A stretch of DNA of 64,000 bases from JBMYZL01 sp965661765 (GCA_965661765.1 CBFIFE010000008.1:1-64000), one strand, 5' to 3'; numbered from the stretch's first letter, positions 25,930 through 35,392 are shown. Numbers and translations are program-made. The notes: a model not told the origin generated them from the letters alone.

Positions 25930-27207
25930 GTGAAGCGGCCCATCATCATCGGAGCTGGCGTGGCAGGGCTTTCGGCGTGCCTCGAATTTGAGGCGGCCGG
26001 TTGTGCCCCGATTCTGCTGGAGGCTCGGGGTGAATTGGGCGGCCGGTTGCGCACGGACTTTGTCGATGGGGTCCCCATTGATCATGGTTTTCAAGTGCTG
26101 TTGACGGCCTACCCGGAGGTCAAGCGCCTCTTGGACGTGAAGGCCCTGAATCCCATCCGGTTTGACAGCGGCGCTCGTGTTTTTCGGTCGGCCGGTGGTG
26201 CCCCAGTCCTGGTGTCGGATCCCCGACGCCATCCGGGCGATGCCATGGCGACCTTGGGCAGTGGTTTGGTGAAAATCGGGGATGGCTGGCGGATGTTGCG
26301 CCACTTGCGTTCCATTCGCAGTGGCCAAAAGTTTGCTCGGGTTTTTTCTGATGCGGCGGTGAGCCGTTCGACGGCCGAGATGCTCGAAGCCCGGGGGTAT
26401 TCTGTGGATCTCGTGGATGAATTCTTTCGCCCATTTTTCGGGGGGATTTTCCTCGACCGCGACCTCAAAACGCCCGAGAGCATGTTCAATTTTGTGCTGC
26501 GCATGTTTGCCTCAGGTTCTGCCGTCTTGCCGCATGGCGGGATGCGTGTCGTGGCTGCGCAGCTCGAAGGCAATCTTGCGAAGACGGAGGTCAGAAAGCA
26601 GGTCCAAGCGGTTTGGGTGAACGAGGAAGGCACTGAACTTCGCTGTGCGGATGGGGAGGTCATTCGTGGGGATGGTGTGGTGTTGGCCGTGCCCGGCTTG
26701 ACGCGAGACGTGGAAGGCAGGCTCGTTCGTGACAATGACCTGAGGTGGAACCGAACCGTGCGGTATGTGTGGTCGATTGCGCCGGATGTGCGGCGTTTTG
26801 AGCGGCCCATCATCGGCCTGACCCCGGGGTCGAAGCGCATCACGAACATGCACTTTTTCCGAGACTTGGACCCGGAGTGGCCGGACTGGGTGTCGGTGAC
26901 TGCTGTAGGCGATTCTGCCGATGTCGTGGACATCGCGGACGACAAGGCCATGCGCTTGGCGTTTCAGCACGCCACAGGCATAGCTGTTCGAGAGACCGTT
27001 GCCATGCACGACGTGCGTCAGGCTCTGCCCATTGTGGGCCGTCAGATGTACGAGCCAGACCCCGAGTCGACCTGGCTCATCGATGGGGTGCTCAAGGCTG
27101 GAGATGACCGGTCGAATCCGTCCTTCAACGGTGCTGCCCGGGCAGGCGCAGTTGCCGCGCAAGCTTTGGTCTCCTCTTGGGGCTCGAACCCTAAGCAGAT
27201 GGCGTAA
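25930..27207 (+). CDS. FAD-dependent oxidoreductase (phytoene desaturase/amine oxidase-like)
   Basis: A 425-residue flavoprotein. The N-terminal dinucleotide-binding motif is intact (IIIGAGVAGLSACLEFEAAG, then the acidic strand end LLEARGELGGRLRTD), as is the GFQVLLTAYPEV block of NAD(P)/FAD-dependent phytoene-desaturase-like enzymes. A C-terminal FAD-contacting segment reads TWLIDGVLKAGDDRSNPSFNG. The GTG start at 25930 places the Rossmann motif at residue 5, as usual for the family. No carotenoid genes are adjacent, so the substrate is open; protoporphyrinogen-oxidase-like or desaturase activity is possible. Confidence 0.78.
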   Translation: MKRPIIIGAGVAGLSACLEFEAAGCAPILLEARGELGGRLRTDFVDGVPIDHGFQVLLTAYPEVKRLLDVKALNPIRFDSGARVFRSAGGAPVLVSDPRRHPGDAMATLGSGLVKIGDGWRMLRHLRSIRSGQKFARVFSDAAVSRSTAEMLEARGYSVDLVDEFFRPFFGGIFLDRDLKTPESMFNFVLRMFASGSAVLPHGGMRVVAAQLEGNLAKTEVRKQVQAVWVNEEGTELRCADGEVIRGDGVVLAVPGLTRDVEGRLVRDNDLRWNRTVRYVWSIAPDVRRFERPIIGLTPGSKRITNMHFFRDLDPEWPDWVSVTAVGDSADVVDIADDKAMRLAFQHATGIAVRETVAMHDVRQALPIVGRQMYEPDPESTWLIDGVLKAGDDRSNPSFNGAARAGAVAAQALVSSWGSNPKQMA

Positions 27208-27219
27208 CTTTCGCAGCAG

Positions 27220-27588
27220 ATGATTCGCTTTTGGTCCACCTTCTTGCTGTCGCTTTTTGTCACTGTTCTTGCAGGGGATGCGGTTCACGGGTGGTCGCAT
27301 GTTGAGGTTGTCGATTTGGGGCCCGAGCCGGAGGCTCACCATCGCTGCCATGGAGACCACAGTCACCACCACGAGGATTCTCCCTCCGATGCACCGGGTC
27401 CTGCCGACTGCCACTTGTGCGATTGGGAAAACGCCATCGTTCCGGAGCCGATTGCGCTCGACCTTCTGCCGGAAATGCCCTCGCGCATCGCAGGGATCCA
27501 TGTACCCGGTGTTCATCCACCTTCGGCTGCATGCAGCCATTCACTGCTTGCATCTGCAGATCGCGGACCTCCGGCGAAAGTGCTTTGA
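27220..27588 (+). CDS. Small exported His-rich protein, probable metal binder
   Basis: A 122-residue protein with an N-terminal signal or anchor helix (STFLLSLFVTVLAG), a His/Asp-rich segment near residues 38-55 (HHRCHGDHSHHHEDS) and a CHLCDW motif near residue 64. Such short His/Cys-rich exported proteins commonly sit next to metal-linked TonB receptors. It starts 12 bases after the FAD oxidoreductase stop and precedes the TonB receptor by 62 bases. The metal (Zn, Cu or Ni) cannot be chosen from sequence. Confidence 0.6.
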   Translation: MIRFWSTFLLSLFVTVLAGDAVHGWSHVEVVDLGPEPEAHHRCHGDHSHHHEDSPSDAPGPADCHLCDWENAIVPEPIALDLLPEMPSRIAGIHVPGVHPPSAACSHSLLASADRGPPAKVL

Positions 27589-27650
27589 TTTTCGGCCGCT
27601 GAGCAGCGCCAGGGTGCGCTGAGTTGTCCACTTTTTTCTCAAACCTTTCG

Positions 27651-29681
27651 ATGCAATCCACAGTTCGCTTTCTGGGCGGGTGGTTGTGGGCATTCACCAT
27701 GTTGATGGGCCATGTTTGGGGCCAATCCCCGAACGATTCCCTCCCTCCACATGCGTGGCAGTTGGAATTGCCAGCTGCATCTGTTCATGCCGCCTCGCCG
27801 TTGCCTTCCCCTTCAAGTTCTGCCGCCACAGTGGTGGCTCGACTCGGCCAAACCCCCGGCGTTCGCTTGGCGAATCTCGGTGAGGGCTTGGTGCAGCCTG
27901 TGCTGGCTGGGCTGCAGGGCTCCCGGGTTCAGCTCATCGAACGCGGCATGCCCATGCATGGGGGGCGCTGGGGCAGCGACCATGGTGCGGTCCTGCCGTT
28001 TCAATCGCTTTTGTCCCACGACATTCAAGTCGCTCAAGGCATGGACAGGCTGGGGTTTGGTGCGTTGATCATCGAGAGTGTGCCTTGGTTGCCTGGCCGG
28101 GACACCACACGGTGGGAAGTCGCTCTTCGCGGTCGAATGGGGGACGGGCTCTGGGGGACGGAGGCCCGTTGGACCCAACGCAGGGATGACCTGCAAATCA
28201 GCGTGGAAGCGGTCCAAGCCACATTTGGTGATCGCAATGTTCCCGACAGCGGGTTCGTTTATCTCGGTCGGACCTTGCCCATCCGGGATGGAAGGCTGCT
28301 CAACACCTCTGGTCGTTCTCAAACTGGCCGTGCAGCTTTGCGATGGCGAGGTCGGCACAGCTGGGAGATGGCGGTTTCCGGTGGGCGAGTGGAGCAGGGC
28401 TTGTTTCCTGGTTTTGTGGGGTTTCCTTTGGAAGCAGACCTCCGAGGGGACGATGCGCCATTTTTGCGATCGCTGCCGCTTGCTGAAAGCAGCCGGCTCT
28501 CGTTGACCCTCCGTTCGTGGCGGGCGGGCTCCGGTGGTCGCTGGCGGTTCGGGGTTCAATGGAATGATCGATCCGAGTTTGCGCCACCTCATGCACACGG
28601 TTGGGGACCGCTGCCTGACGATGCTTTGAGCTTTCAGTTGAAGGAATTCGGCGGGTTTGCTGGTTTTGACAAGAACTTGGCTCAGGGCTGGCAGATCAGC
28701 GCAGAGGCCGAATGGCTGAACGCCCAAACCGCGGGGTGGGAATTCCTGTTGCCCGATCACCAACGGCTTCGGCTCGCCGCTGGCCTCTTTCACGAGGGAG
28801 ACGTCTGGACTTGGGGCGCGCGGTTCGCCTTTGCCGATCATCGGGCTGCGGCGCACCAAGAGCCCCGGTACAACGCAGCAGGTGACACTGTGGGATTGGA
28901 CGTTCGCGCAGAAGCACTCCACCGAGAATTTGTGGGGATGACCTTGCATCTTGAGCGTGGGCTTTCCACGCGCGGAACCCTGCGGGTGCGGGGGCTGTCT
29001 CGTCTTCCGGATGCGTACGAGCTCTCGGCGAATGGCATCCACCACGGCACTGCGCGTTTTGAACAAGGCTCTCGCGATTTGCGCCCCGAGCATGAATTGG
29101 AAGTCGCAGTGGATTGGTCGGCGACCCGTTGGGCTGTGCGCGCATGGGGAGCTGCCTCGCCGGATTTCATTTTTTTGACCCCTACCTCAGCATTCGCGCC
29201 CATTGCCCATGCGGGTCAGGTCATGGCCTTCGAGCAGGCGCCAGCTTGGCGAATGGGGCTGGAGGCCCATTGGCAAACGCAGACAGCGCGCCCAGAATCC
29301 CCTTGGTTCATGGATGTCCGGGGCGCGGCGCTGGCCGCGTGGCGTTTGGATGAAGGCACCGGGCTTCCATTCACCCCACCATTCGATGCCACGATCACCT
29401 TGGGCTGGCGCCCCATCGCTTGGATGCAATGCACGCTGGCAGCACAGGCCATTGCGCCCTCGCTGATGCTTGCTCGCAACGAAGTCTACACCCCAGGGGT
29501 GCTGTTGGTGGACGCTGGGGTGGAAGCGGAGGGCCAAGTTTGGCAAAACCCTTTCACCCTTCGCCTGCAAGTCCGAAATGCAGGCAACACCGCTTACTTC
29601 AACCACATCAATCCTTACCGCGTCCTTGATCTTTCGGAACAAGGGCGCACCATTGAATTGTCTTTAAACACTCAATTTTGA
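27651..29681 (+). CDS. TonB-dependent outer-membrane receptor, putative metal uptake
   Basis: A 676-residue outer-membrane receptor. It has a signal peptide (ends at HVWGQ), a short plug domain (VVARLGQTPGVRLANLGEGLV, then LIERGMPMHGGRWGSDHG), and a 22-strand-type barrel ending in the typical C-terminal Phe (LSLNTQF). It is shorter than SusC-type receptors and lacks a carboxypeptidase-like N-terminal extension, so it resembles metal or siderophore receptors. His-rich stretches occur in loops (FAPPHAHGWG, DHRAAAHQEP). It is flanked by the His-rich protein and by a DUF4625 lipoprotein 3 bases after its stop, suggesting one operon. Confidence 0.75.
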   Translation: MQSTVRFLGGWLWAFTMLMGHVWGQSPNDSLPPHAWQLELPAASVHAASPLPSPSSSAATVVARLGQTPGVRLANLGEGLVQPVLAGLQGSRVQLIERGMPMHGGRWGSDHGAVLPFQSLLSHDIQVAQGMDRLGFGALIIESVPWLPGRDTTRWEVALRGRMGDGLWGTEARWTQRRDDLQISVEAVQATFGDRNVPDSGFVYLGRTLPIRDGRLLNTSGRSQTGRAALRWRGRHSWEMAVSGGRVEQGLFPGFVGFPLEADLRGDDAPFLRSLPLAESSRLSLTLRSWRAGSGGRWRFGVQWNDRSEFAPPHAHGWGPLPDDALSFQLKEFGGFAGFDKNLAQGWQISAEAEWLNAQTAGWEFLLPDHQRLRLAAGLFHEGDVWTWGARFAFADHRAAAHQEPRYNAAGDTVGLDVRAEALHREFVGMTLHLERGLSTRGTLRVRGLSRLPDAYELSANGIHHGTARFEQGSRDLRPEHELEVAVDWSATRWAVRAWGAASPDFIFLTPTSAFAPIAHAGQVMAFEQAPAWRMGLEAHWQTQTARPESPWFMDVRGAALAAWRLDEGTGLPFTPPFDATITLGWRPIAWMQCTLAAQAIAPSLMLARNEVYTPGVLLVDAGVEAEGQVWQNPFTLRLQVRNAGNTAYFNHINPYRVLDLSEQGRTIELSLNTQF

Positions 29682-29684
29682 TCC

Positions 29685-30440
29685 ATGAAACATGTTCATT
29701 TCACCCTCGCGGCGCTCGCTGCTGCTGTCCTCTTCGGTTGCCAAGAAGCAGACCTCACCCCGCCGTCCATCGCGCTTGTAGCGAACGGATCTCTGGCTCC
29801 TGGAGAGGCAGAAGCTCTGGCAGGCACACCCCTCAACGTCACCATCGAGTTGACGGACAATGAAAAACTCGGTTCGGTGCGCATCGATCTCCATGATGCT
29901 GCCGGACACTCCCACGATGGGGAAGAAGCCGAGCTCATCTTGTTCTCCGGCGCTGAAGATTGGGCCTTGCTTGAAACGTCGAATCTGGCCGGATCGCAGC
30001 GGCTGTTGACCAAATCTTACGACATCCCTGGACACATTCGCGGCATGTGGGATTTGGTCGTGGACCTCACGGACGCCGAAGGCAACGAGGCTGAAACCGC
30101 GTACCTGCAAGTGCATGTGGAAAATGACAGCATTCCGCTCTTTGTCGTGCCGTACACAACGGAGCCGGTTTGGTCGGCAGGCAGTTCGGTTGCCTTGGCG
30201 GGTGACTTAACGGATGCTGACGGGCTGCTGTCGGGCGTGGCCAGGCTTCGAGACCACGATGGAACCCTGATCACCGAGCAGAACATCCCTTTGAGCGAAG
30301 GTGATTTGGCGGCGGACTTGTCCTTGGTGTCTTTCAACATCCCGACAGATGCCGGGGGAGAAGAGCTGGAGGTGGAGTTGGAAGCGACAGATTTGGCAGG
30401 CCAAACCTGCCTCACCTCCTTTCACGTTGAAATCGAATGA
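29685..30440 (+). CDS. DUF4625 lipoprotein
   Basis: A 251-residue predicted lipoprotein: lipobox LAAAVLFGC near residue 18, then two Ig-like beta-sandwich domains. The first (TPPSIALVANGS to GMWDLVVDLTDAEGN) matches DUF4625 and contains a GHSHDGEEAE loop that could bind metal. The start is 3 bases after the TonB receptor stop, so it is almost certainly co-transcribed and probably an outer-membrane partner of that receptor. Molecular role unknown. Confidence 0.7.
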   Translation: MKHVHFTLAALAAAVLFGCQEADLTPPSIALVANGSLAPGEAEALAGTPLNVTIELTDNEKLGSVRIDLHDAAGHSHDGEEAELILFSGAEDWALLETSNLAGSQRLLTKSYDIPGHIRGMWDLVVDLTDAEGNEAETAYLQVHVENDSIPLFVVPYTTEPVWSAGSSVALAGDLTDADGLLSGVARLRDHDGTLITEQNIPLSEGDLAADLSLVSFNIPTDAGGEELEVELEATDLAGQTCLTSFHVEIE

Positions 30441-30487
30441 TGGCTCCGATTTCGCCGTGAACCGATCGGCCTGCACCGAGCAACGGT

Positions 30488-30517
30488 GGCGAGGCGTTCC
30501 ATGAGAAGCGCCTCGCC
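30488..30517 (+). terminator. Hairpin after the TonB/DUF4625 operon
   Basis: GGCGAGGCG at 30488-30496 pairs perfectly with CGCCTCGCC at 30509-30517 across a 12-nt loop. It lies 48 bases after the DUF4625 stop and immediately before the CTAGTC tandem array, so it is the likely end of this operon. There is no T-tract. Confidence 0.6.
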
Positions 30518-30520
30518 CAC

Positions 30521-30630
30521 CTAGTTCCCTAGTCACCTTAGTCCCCTTAGTCCCCCTAGTTCCCTAGTCCCCCTGGTTCCCTAGTCACCCTCGTCACCCT
30601 AGTCTCCCTAGTCTCCCTAGTCTCCCTGGT
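30521..30630. repeat. CTAGTCNCC tandem array A
   Basis: About 12 degenerate copies of a 9-nt unit (CTAGTCTCC, CTAGTCACC, TTAGTCCCC and 8- or 10-nt variants). The array runs up to the stop codon of the isocitrate dehydrogenase gene. The plus strand is pyrimidine-rich. The same unit recurs at 45601-45655 and 59597-59673. Confidence 0.85.
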
Positions 30631-32846
30631 TATCCGTTGAGGATGCTGTTCAACGTCACCGAAGGCCGCATCACCTTTGCGACTGCGTCAAAGTTGGGCC
30701 GGTAATATCCGCCAATCGCCGCCGAAGAACCCTGCACAGCGTTGAGTTCTGCAACGATGGTCGCTTCGTTTGTTCGCAGCGCCTCTGCCACCGGGGCAAA
30801 GGCAGCGGCCAATGCCGTGTCCTTGGATTGGGCGGCCAAAGCCTCCGCCCAAAACAGGCCCAAATAGAAATGGGAGCCACGGTTGTCAATGCCGCCCAAA
30901 CGGCGTGTCGGCGACTTGTCTTCGTCGAGGAAGCGCGTGTTCGCCTCATCCAGGGCCTCAGCGAGCACAGCAGCGCGGGGGTTGTTGTAGCGCTCAGCGA
31001 GGTGCTCAAGGGAAACCGCCAAAGCCAAAAATTCGCCGAGGCTGTCCCAGCGCAAGTAGTTCTCTTCCACCAGCTGCTGCACGTGCTTCGGAGCAGAACC
31101 CCCCGCTCCTGTCTCGAAAAGCCCACCGCCATTCATGAGCGGCACGATGGACAACATTTTTGCGGAAGTCCCGACCTCAAGAATCGGGAACAAATCGGTC
31201 AAATAATCCCGCAGCACATTGCCCGTCACCGAAATGGTGTCTTGACCCGCTGAAATCCTCTCCAGGGAGAATTGTGTGGCCTCGACAGGGGAGAGGATGT
31301 GAATGGAGAGGCCAGTGGTGTCATGTACACCGAGGCAGGCCTCGACCTTCTGGATGAGTTCGCGGTCGTGTGCGCGCTTGCTGTCGAGCCAAAACACCGC
31401 AGGATCACCCGTCGCCCGCGCCCGAGAAACGCCAAGCTTCACCCAGTCGCGAATGGGCGCGTCCTTGACCTGGCACATCCGGAAAATGTCACCAGCCTCG
31501 ACTGGCTGCACGAGCAGCACCTCGCCATTCTCGGCGAGGACCTCGACACGGCCGGCCGCGCTCAACTGGAACGTCTTGTCGTGGGAGCCATATTCCTCTG
31601 CTTTCTGCGCCATCAAGCCCACGTTGCTGACGCTGCCCATCGTGCGGGGGTCGAACGCTCCGTTCGCCTTGCAGTAATCGATGGTGGTGGCGTAAACACC
31701 CGCGTAACTCCGGTCCGGAATGATGGCCTTTGTGTCTTGCTGGAGGCCGGCGGCGTTCCACATTTGGCCTGACGTTCGAATCATCGCAGGCATCGAAGCA
31801 TCAATGATCACATCCGAAGGCACATGCAAATTCGTGATGCCCTTGTCGCTGTTCACCATGGCCAAATCCGGCCCTGCCGCCAGCGCCGCCTCAAACGCTG
31901 CTTCAATGGTCGCCCGCTGGTCCGCTGGCATGCCTGCCACCGCATTCAAGACAGCGCCCAATCCATTCCGCACGTCGGCCCCAGCAGCCCCCAGTTCGTC
32001 GGCATGCGCTGCAAAGACGTCCGCAAAGAAGACTTCGACCGCCGCCCCGAAGATGATCGGATCGCTGACTTTCATCATCGTTGCCTTCATGTGCAGCGAG
32101 AACAGCACGCCTTTCGCCTTCGCGTCCGCGACTTGTTCGGCCAGGAACGCTTTGAGCTTGCCCATGTTCATGACCGCCGCATCGATGATTTCACCTTCTT
32201 GCAGGGCAATCGAAGGCTTCAAAACCTGGCGTTCCCCGCCATCAGCCGGTACAAATTCGATCCGGGCTGTGGTGGCGCCGCTCAGGGTGGTGGAGGTTTC
32301 CGAGCCATAGAAGTCGCCTTCCGACATGCTGGCGACGTGGGACTTGCTGTCCTTCGACCAAGCCCCCATCCGATGTGGGTGCTTGCGAGCGTAGGCCTTG
32401 ACCGCTTTCGGGGCACGGCGGTCGCTGTTGCCCTCCCGCAATACCGGGTTGACTGCTGAACCCTTGACCCGGTCGTACCGTGATCGCACCTCGCGCGCTT
32501 CGTCCGTTGCCGGATCTTCGGGATAGTCCGGCAAGTCGAAACCTTGTCCTTGCAATTCCGCAATCGCCGCCTTCAGTTGTGGCACGGAAGCGGAAATGTT
32601 GGGCAGTTTGATGATGTTCGCTTCTGGGGTCTTCGCCAACGCGCCGAGTTCTGCCAACGCATCAGTCACCCGCTGGTCTTCCTTCAATCGTTCGGGAAAC
32701 AGCGCCAAAATCCGTCCTGCCAGGGAGATGTCTCGCGTCTCGAGGTCGACCCCAGCAGCGGCGGCAAACTTTCGGACGATGGGCAGGAACGAAGCGGTTG
32801 CGAGGGCAGGCGCCTCGTCAGTCAGTGTGTAGATGATCTTTGCCAT
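30630..32846 (-). CDS. icd: NADP-dependent isocitrate dehydrogenase, monomeric type
   Basis: TCA-cycle enzyme that oxidises and decarboxylates isocitrate to 2-oxoglutarate with NADP. At 738 residues it is the large monomeric class (IDH-II), not the 400-residue dimeric class. Family blocks visible include the start MAKIIYTLTDEAPALAT, RYDRVKGSAVNPVLREGNSD, RRAPKAVKAYARKHPH, HMKATMMKVSDPI and KDAPIRDWVKLGVSRA. It stands alone on the minus strand. A perfect TAATTTTG box (32854-32861, minus) lies 7 bases before its ATG, so the transcript is probably leaderless or nearly so. Confidence 0.93.
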   Translation of the reverse strand: MAKIIYTLTDEAPALATASFLPIVRKFAAAAGVDLETRDISLAGRILALFPERLKEDQRVTDALAELGALAKTPEANIIKLPNISASVPQLKAAIAELQGQGFDLPDYPEDPATDEAREVRSRYDRVKGSAVNPVLREGNSDRRAPKAVKAYARKHPHRMGAWSKDSKSHVASMSEGDFYGSETSTTLSGATTARIEFVPADGGERQVLKPSIALQEGEIIDAAVMNMGKLKAFLAEQVADAKAKGVLFSLHMKATMMKVSDPIIFGAAVEVFFADVFAAHADELGAAGADVRNGLGAVLNAVAGMPADQRATIEAAFEAALAAGPDLAMVNSDKGITNLHVPSDVIIDASMPAMIRTSGQMWNAAGLQQDTKAIIPDRSYAGVYATTIDYCKANGAFDPRTMGSVSNVGLMAQKAEEYGSHDKTFQLSAAGRVEVLAENGEVLLVQPVEAGDIFRMCQVKDAPIRDWVKLGVSRARATGDPAVFWLDSKRAHDRELIQKVEACLGVHDTTGLSIHILSPVEATQFSLERISAGQDTISVTGNVLRDYLTDLFPILEVGTSAKMLSIVPLMNGGGLFETGAGGSAPKHVQQLVEENYLRWDSLGEFLALAVSLEHLAERYNNPRAAVLAEALDEANTRFLDEDKSPTRRLGGIDNRGSHFYLGLFWAEALAAQSKDTALAAAFAPVAEALRTNEATIVAELNAVQGSSAAIGGYYRPNFDAVAKVMRPSVTLNSILNG

Positions 32847-32853
32847 GGGGCGG

Positions 32854-32861
32854 CAAAATTA
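32854..32861 (-). promoter_or_regulatory. -7 box TAATTTTG abutting icd start
   Basis: An exact TAnnTTTG match on the minus strand, 7 bases before the icd ATG at 32846. It overlaps the stop codon of the upstream PNGase-like gene, which implies that icd has its own promoter. Confidence 0.5.
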
Positions 32862-34028
32862 AGGCATCTTGCCGACCTGCCGGTTGCCGACAATGTGGGC
32901 TGCGACGTTGAAAAAGTTCTGGGCCGTATCGGCGTAGGGTTGTGCTGTGGGAATCTCAATGGTCAACTTGTGGGTTCCTGGAGGAAGCTGGCCCAAATCC
33001 ACAAGCCGCGCCGGCACATCGCTGCCCGGGCACCAACCCGATCGCGAATAGTCGCTGCTCGCGATCCGTTCTTCGATGCTGTCACCTCGCCACAGTGTCT
33101 TTTCCGTCCAAACCCCAGCGCTCGGGTTGAAGCGACGGAAGCTCGCGCAGTCGTCTCGCCAGGGGGTGAACCGATCGATTTCTGCCTCGTTCAACAGCAC
33201 AATGTGCTCGCACGGGGTGAATTCATCGCCGCTGCTGTGGCCACCATGTCCCGTCGTGGTCAGGTGGAGCGTGGCGTTTGCCAATGGTTCGGTGAGCGTG
33301 AATTCCGTGGAGACAGGGCCATCGGCGAAGGCGGTGAACTGGGTTTGGTCTGCGAACAACTTCGTCGTATTCATCACAGGAACAACCACTTTCGGCTGCT
33401 TTGTGTGCAGCTCTGCGGCCGTGGGGGTCCAATGCAACGCAGCATCCACAACGTGGCCATGGCCGCTCCAAGTGTCGATGAACAGCCCGATGAAAAACGG
33501 GCCTTCCAGCACAGGCAGGAGCGAGGTCAAATCGGCTGTCCACTGCACCGAATCGGCCCATCGCGGGATGTACACTGGGCGGTACTCGTCTGCACGCGGG
33601 CCGTCCGAAAAATGCCCCACGCCGAATGGTGTGATGAACCTGAGCAATTCAATGGCCGGGGCGCTCGGGGCCAAACCCTGTTCGATGGCCGCCCGCGTGC
33701 CAGGATCGTCGGGCCAGGCGCACAGCAACCCCGATTTGTCCCATGGGTCCCCGGCTGACCGCAAGGTGACCTCGGCCGTGACCCGTGGCTGCTGTTGAAA
33801 TTCGGGGCCTGAGACGCGCCGGATGAGCAGGCGACCGTTGTCCAGCCTTTGCCAACCCGCCATCTCCGTCAACAATGTGTCTGGCTGAAAGGCGACCGGC
33901 AAGCCATCGGCGATTTGCAGGCGGACGGGGGTGTCGGGGTTTGGCGAGGCGCAGCCGAGCAGGCCCCAAAAGATGCAACATCCGATCCAAGCAGCCGACG
34001 CGCGGCTTGTGAGTTTCAATTTGTTCAT
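32859..34028 (-). CDS. PNGase F-like lipoprotein
   Basis: A 389-residue predicted lipoprotein (lipobox FWGLLGC near residue 22). The C-terminal half carries the PNGase F domain signature: GHGGHSSGDEFTPCEH, then WRDDCASFRRFNPSAGVW, then SGWCPGSDVPARLVDLG. The N-terminal half is the companion jelly-roll (WDKSGLLCAWPDD, ELLRFITPFGVGHFS). PNGase F cleaves N-glycans from asparagine; this homologue may act on glycoproteins or another amide-linked substrate. The ATG at 34028 gives the signal peptide directly. It is divergent from the secreted esterase. Catalytic acids were not verified by alignment. Confidence 0.7.
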   Translation of the reverse strand: MNKLKLTSRASAAWIGCCIFWGLLGCASPNPDTPVRLQIADGLPVAFQPDTLLTEMAGWQRLDNGRLLIRRVSGPEFQQQPRVTAEVTLRSAGDPWDKSGLLCAWPDDPGTRAAIEQGLAPSAPAIELLRFITPFGVGHFSDGPRADEYRPVYIPRWADSVQWTADLTSLLPVLEGPFFIGLFIDTWSGHGHVVDAALHWTPTAAELHTKQPKVVVPVMNTTKLFADQTQFTAFADGPVSTEFTLTEPLANATLHLTTTGHGGHSSGDEFTPCEHIVLLNEAEIDRFTPWRDDCASFRRFNPSAGVWTEKTLWRGDSIEERIASSDYSRSGWCPGSDVPARLVDLGQLPPGTHKLTIEIPTAQPYADTAQNFFNVAAHIVGNRQVGKMP

Positions 34029-34098
34029 GGAAAATTTGACTGGGAGAAAGCACAAATTCGGCCTCCAAATTAGCTGCCTTTCGCTCTAAATTGTGGGC

Positions 34099-35379
34099 AT
34101 GAACCTGTCTACTTTTCAACGGCCTGCAATGATCCTGGCCTGTGCACTGGGCATGTCGCCCATGTCAAATCTCGCGCAAAATGATTGCGATGGTGAGCGT
34201 TACCGGTACACTTCGGCATTTCCGGATGTCAATGTGATGTATGATGTGCCTTACGGGTCAAATATCAACGCCCTCGGACTGGAGGAGACGCTTGTGGCGG
34301 ACATATATATGCCTGAAAACGATGCGGCGATGAATCGGGCGTTGGTGGTGGTGGCCCATGGTGGGTTTTTCCTCAGCGGGGCGAATGACGGTGAAGACGT
34401 TGTGTCCATCTGTGACGACCTCGCTCGAATGGGCTATGTCGTCGCTTCCATCTCTTACCGCCTTGGGGTGGATGACCTCTTCGATTTGGAGACCTCGATG
34501 GTGGAGGCGGTTTGGCGAGGGGTGCATGATTCGCGCGCGGCGGTTCGATATTTCCGGAAGAGTGTGGCCGAGGATGGGAACCCCTACGGAATTGATTCTG
34601 AACGGATTCTGTTGGGCGGGGTGTCTGCGGGTGGATTCATCGCCTTGCACCATGCCTATGTGGATGAAGAGGCGGAGATTCCCGAACAAATCGACGAGTC
34701 GGCACCGGGTCTTGGCGGGGGGCTTGAAGGAGAATCGGGCAACCCTGGATACAGCTCGGATGTCTTGGGCATTTTCAATGTCGCCGGCGCCATTCGCTCG
34801 GTGGAGTGGATCACGCCGGGCTCAGAGCCTGTGGTGTCTGTGCATGGCACGGAGGACAACACGGTACCCTATGGCACAGACGTGATCACACTGACCGCCA
34901 TTCCCATCATTGAGGTCGATGGCTCCTCTGTGGTCCACCAAGCTGCGGATGCCGCTGGCGTGGAAAATTGCCTCCACACCTTGGAAGGGCTGGACCATGT
35001 GGCCCACATCGGCAACGCGGACGCCTATGACGCCACGTTGTCTGCGATCGCTGGTGGCATGTCGGGTTGGTTGTGTGCGGATTGGTCTGCCAGTTGTGAC
35101 ACCTACGATTACACCAGCGATGTCCCGGACTTTGCGGCATTGGCTGCTTGGAACCTGTACCCCAATCCGATGGCCGCAGGCGATGAACTCCGTTGGACGG
35201 GGCTGTCAGATGTGGCCACCCTCGACGTTGTGGACGCAGCAGGCAGATGCATCGACCGGGAGCTTGTGGCGGGCGCGCAATCGGTTGTGTTGTCCCTGAG
35301 CCCCGGTGCGTATTTCGTGACGGCGAAGGACAGGCAGGGCGAGGTGTTGGGCAGGCCTTTGCAGGTGATGGTGCGCTGA
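34099..35379 (+). CDS. Secreted alpha/beta hydrolase (carboxylesterase-like) with T9SS type A domain
   Basis: A 426-residue exported enzyme. A signal peptide (ends near NLAQ) is followed by a carboxylesterase/BD-FAE-like fold: oxyanion block VVVAHGGFFLSG, nucleophile GGVSAGGFIAL, the Asp loop SVHGTEDNTVPYG, and a His in GLDHVAHIGN. The last 80 or so residues (LYPNPMAAGDELRW to GAYFVTAKD) are a type A sorting domain. The ATG at 34099 was preferred to the GTG at 34093. It diverges from the PNGase-like gene, which suggests shared control of two glycan- or ester-active surface enzymes. Confidence 0.78.
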   Translation: MNLSTFQRPAMILACALGMSPMSNLAQNDCDGERYRYTSAFPDVNVMYDVPYGSNINALGLEETLVADIYMPENDAAMNRALVVVAHGGFFLSGANDGEDVVSICDDLARMGYVVASISYRLGVDDLFDLETSMVEAVWRGVHDSRAAVRYFRKSVAEDGNPYGIDSERILLGGVSAGGFIALHHAYVDEEAEIPEQIDESAPGLGGGLEGESGNPGYSSDVLGIFNVAGAIRSVEWITPGSEPVVSVHGTEDNTVPYGTDVITLTAIPIIEVDGSSVVHQAADAAGVENCLHTLEGLDHVAHIGNADAYDATLSAIAGGMSGWLCADWSASCDTYDYTSDVPDFAALAAWNLYPNPMAAGDELRWTGLSDVATLDVVDAAGRCIDRELVAGAQSVVLSLSPGAYFVTAKDRQGEVLGRPLQVMVR

Positions 35380-35392
35380 GTTTCGTTGCGCG

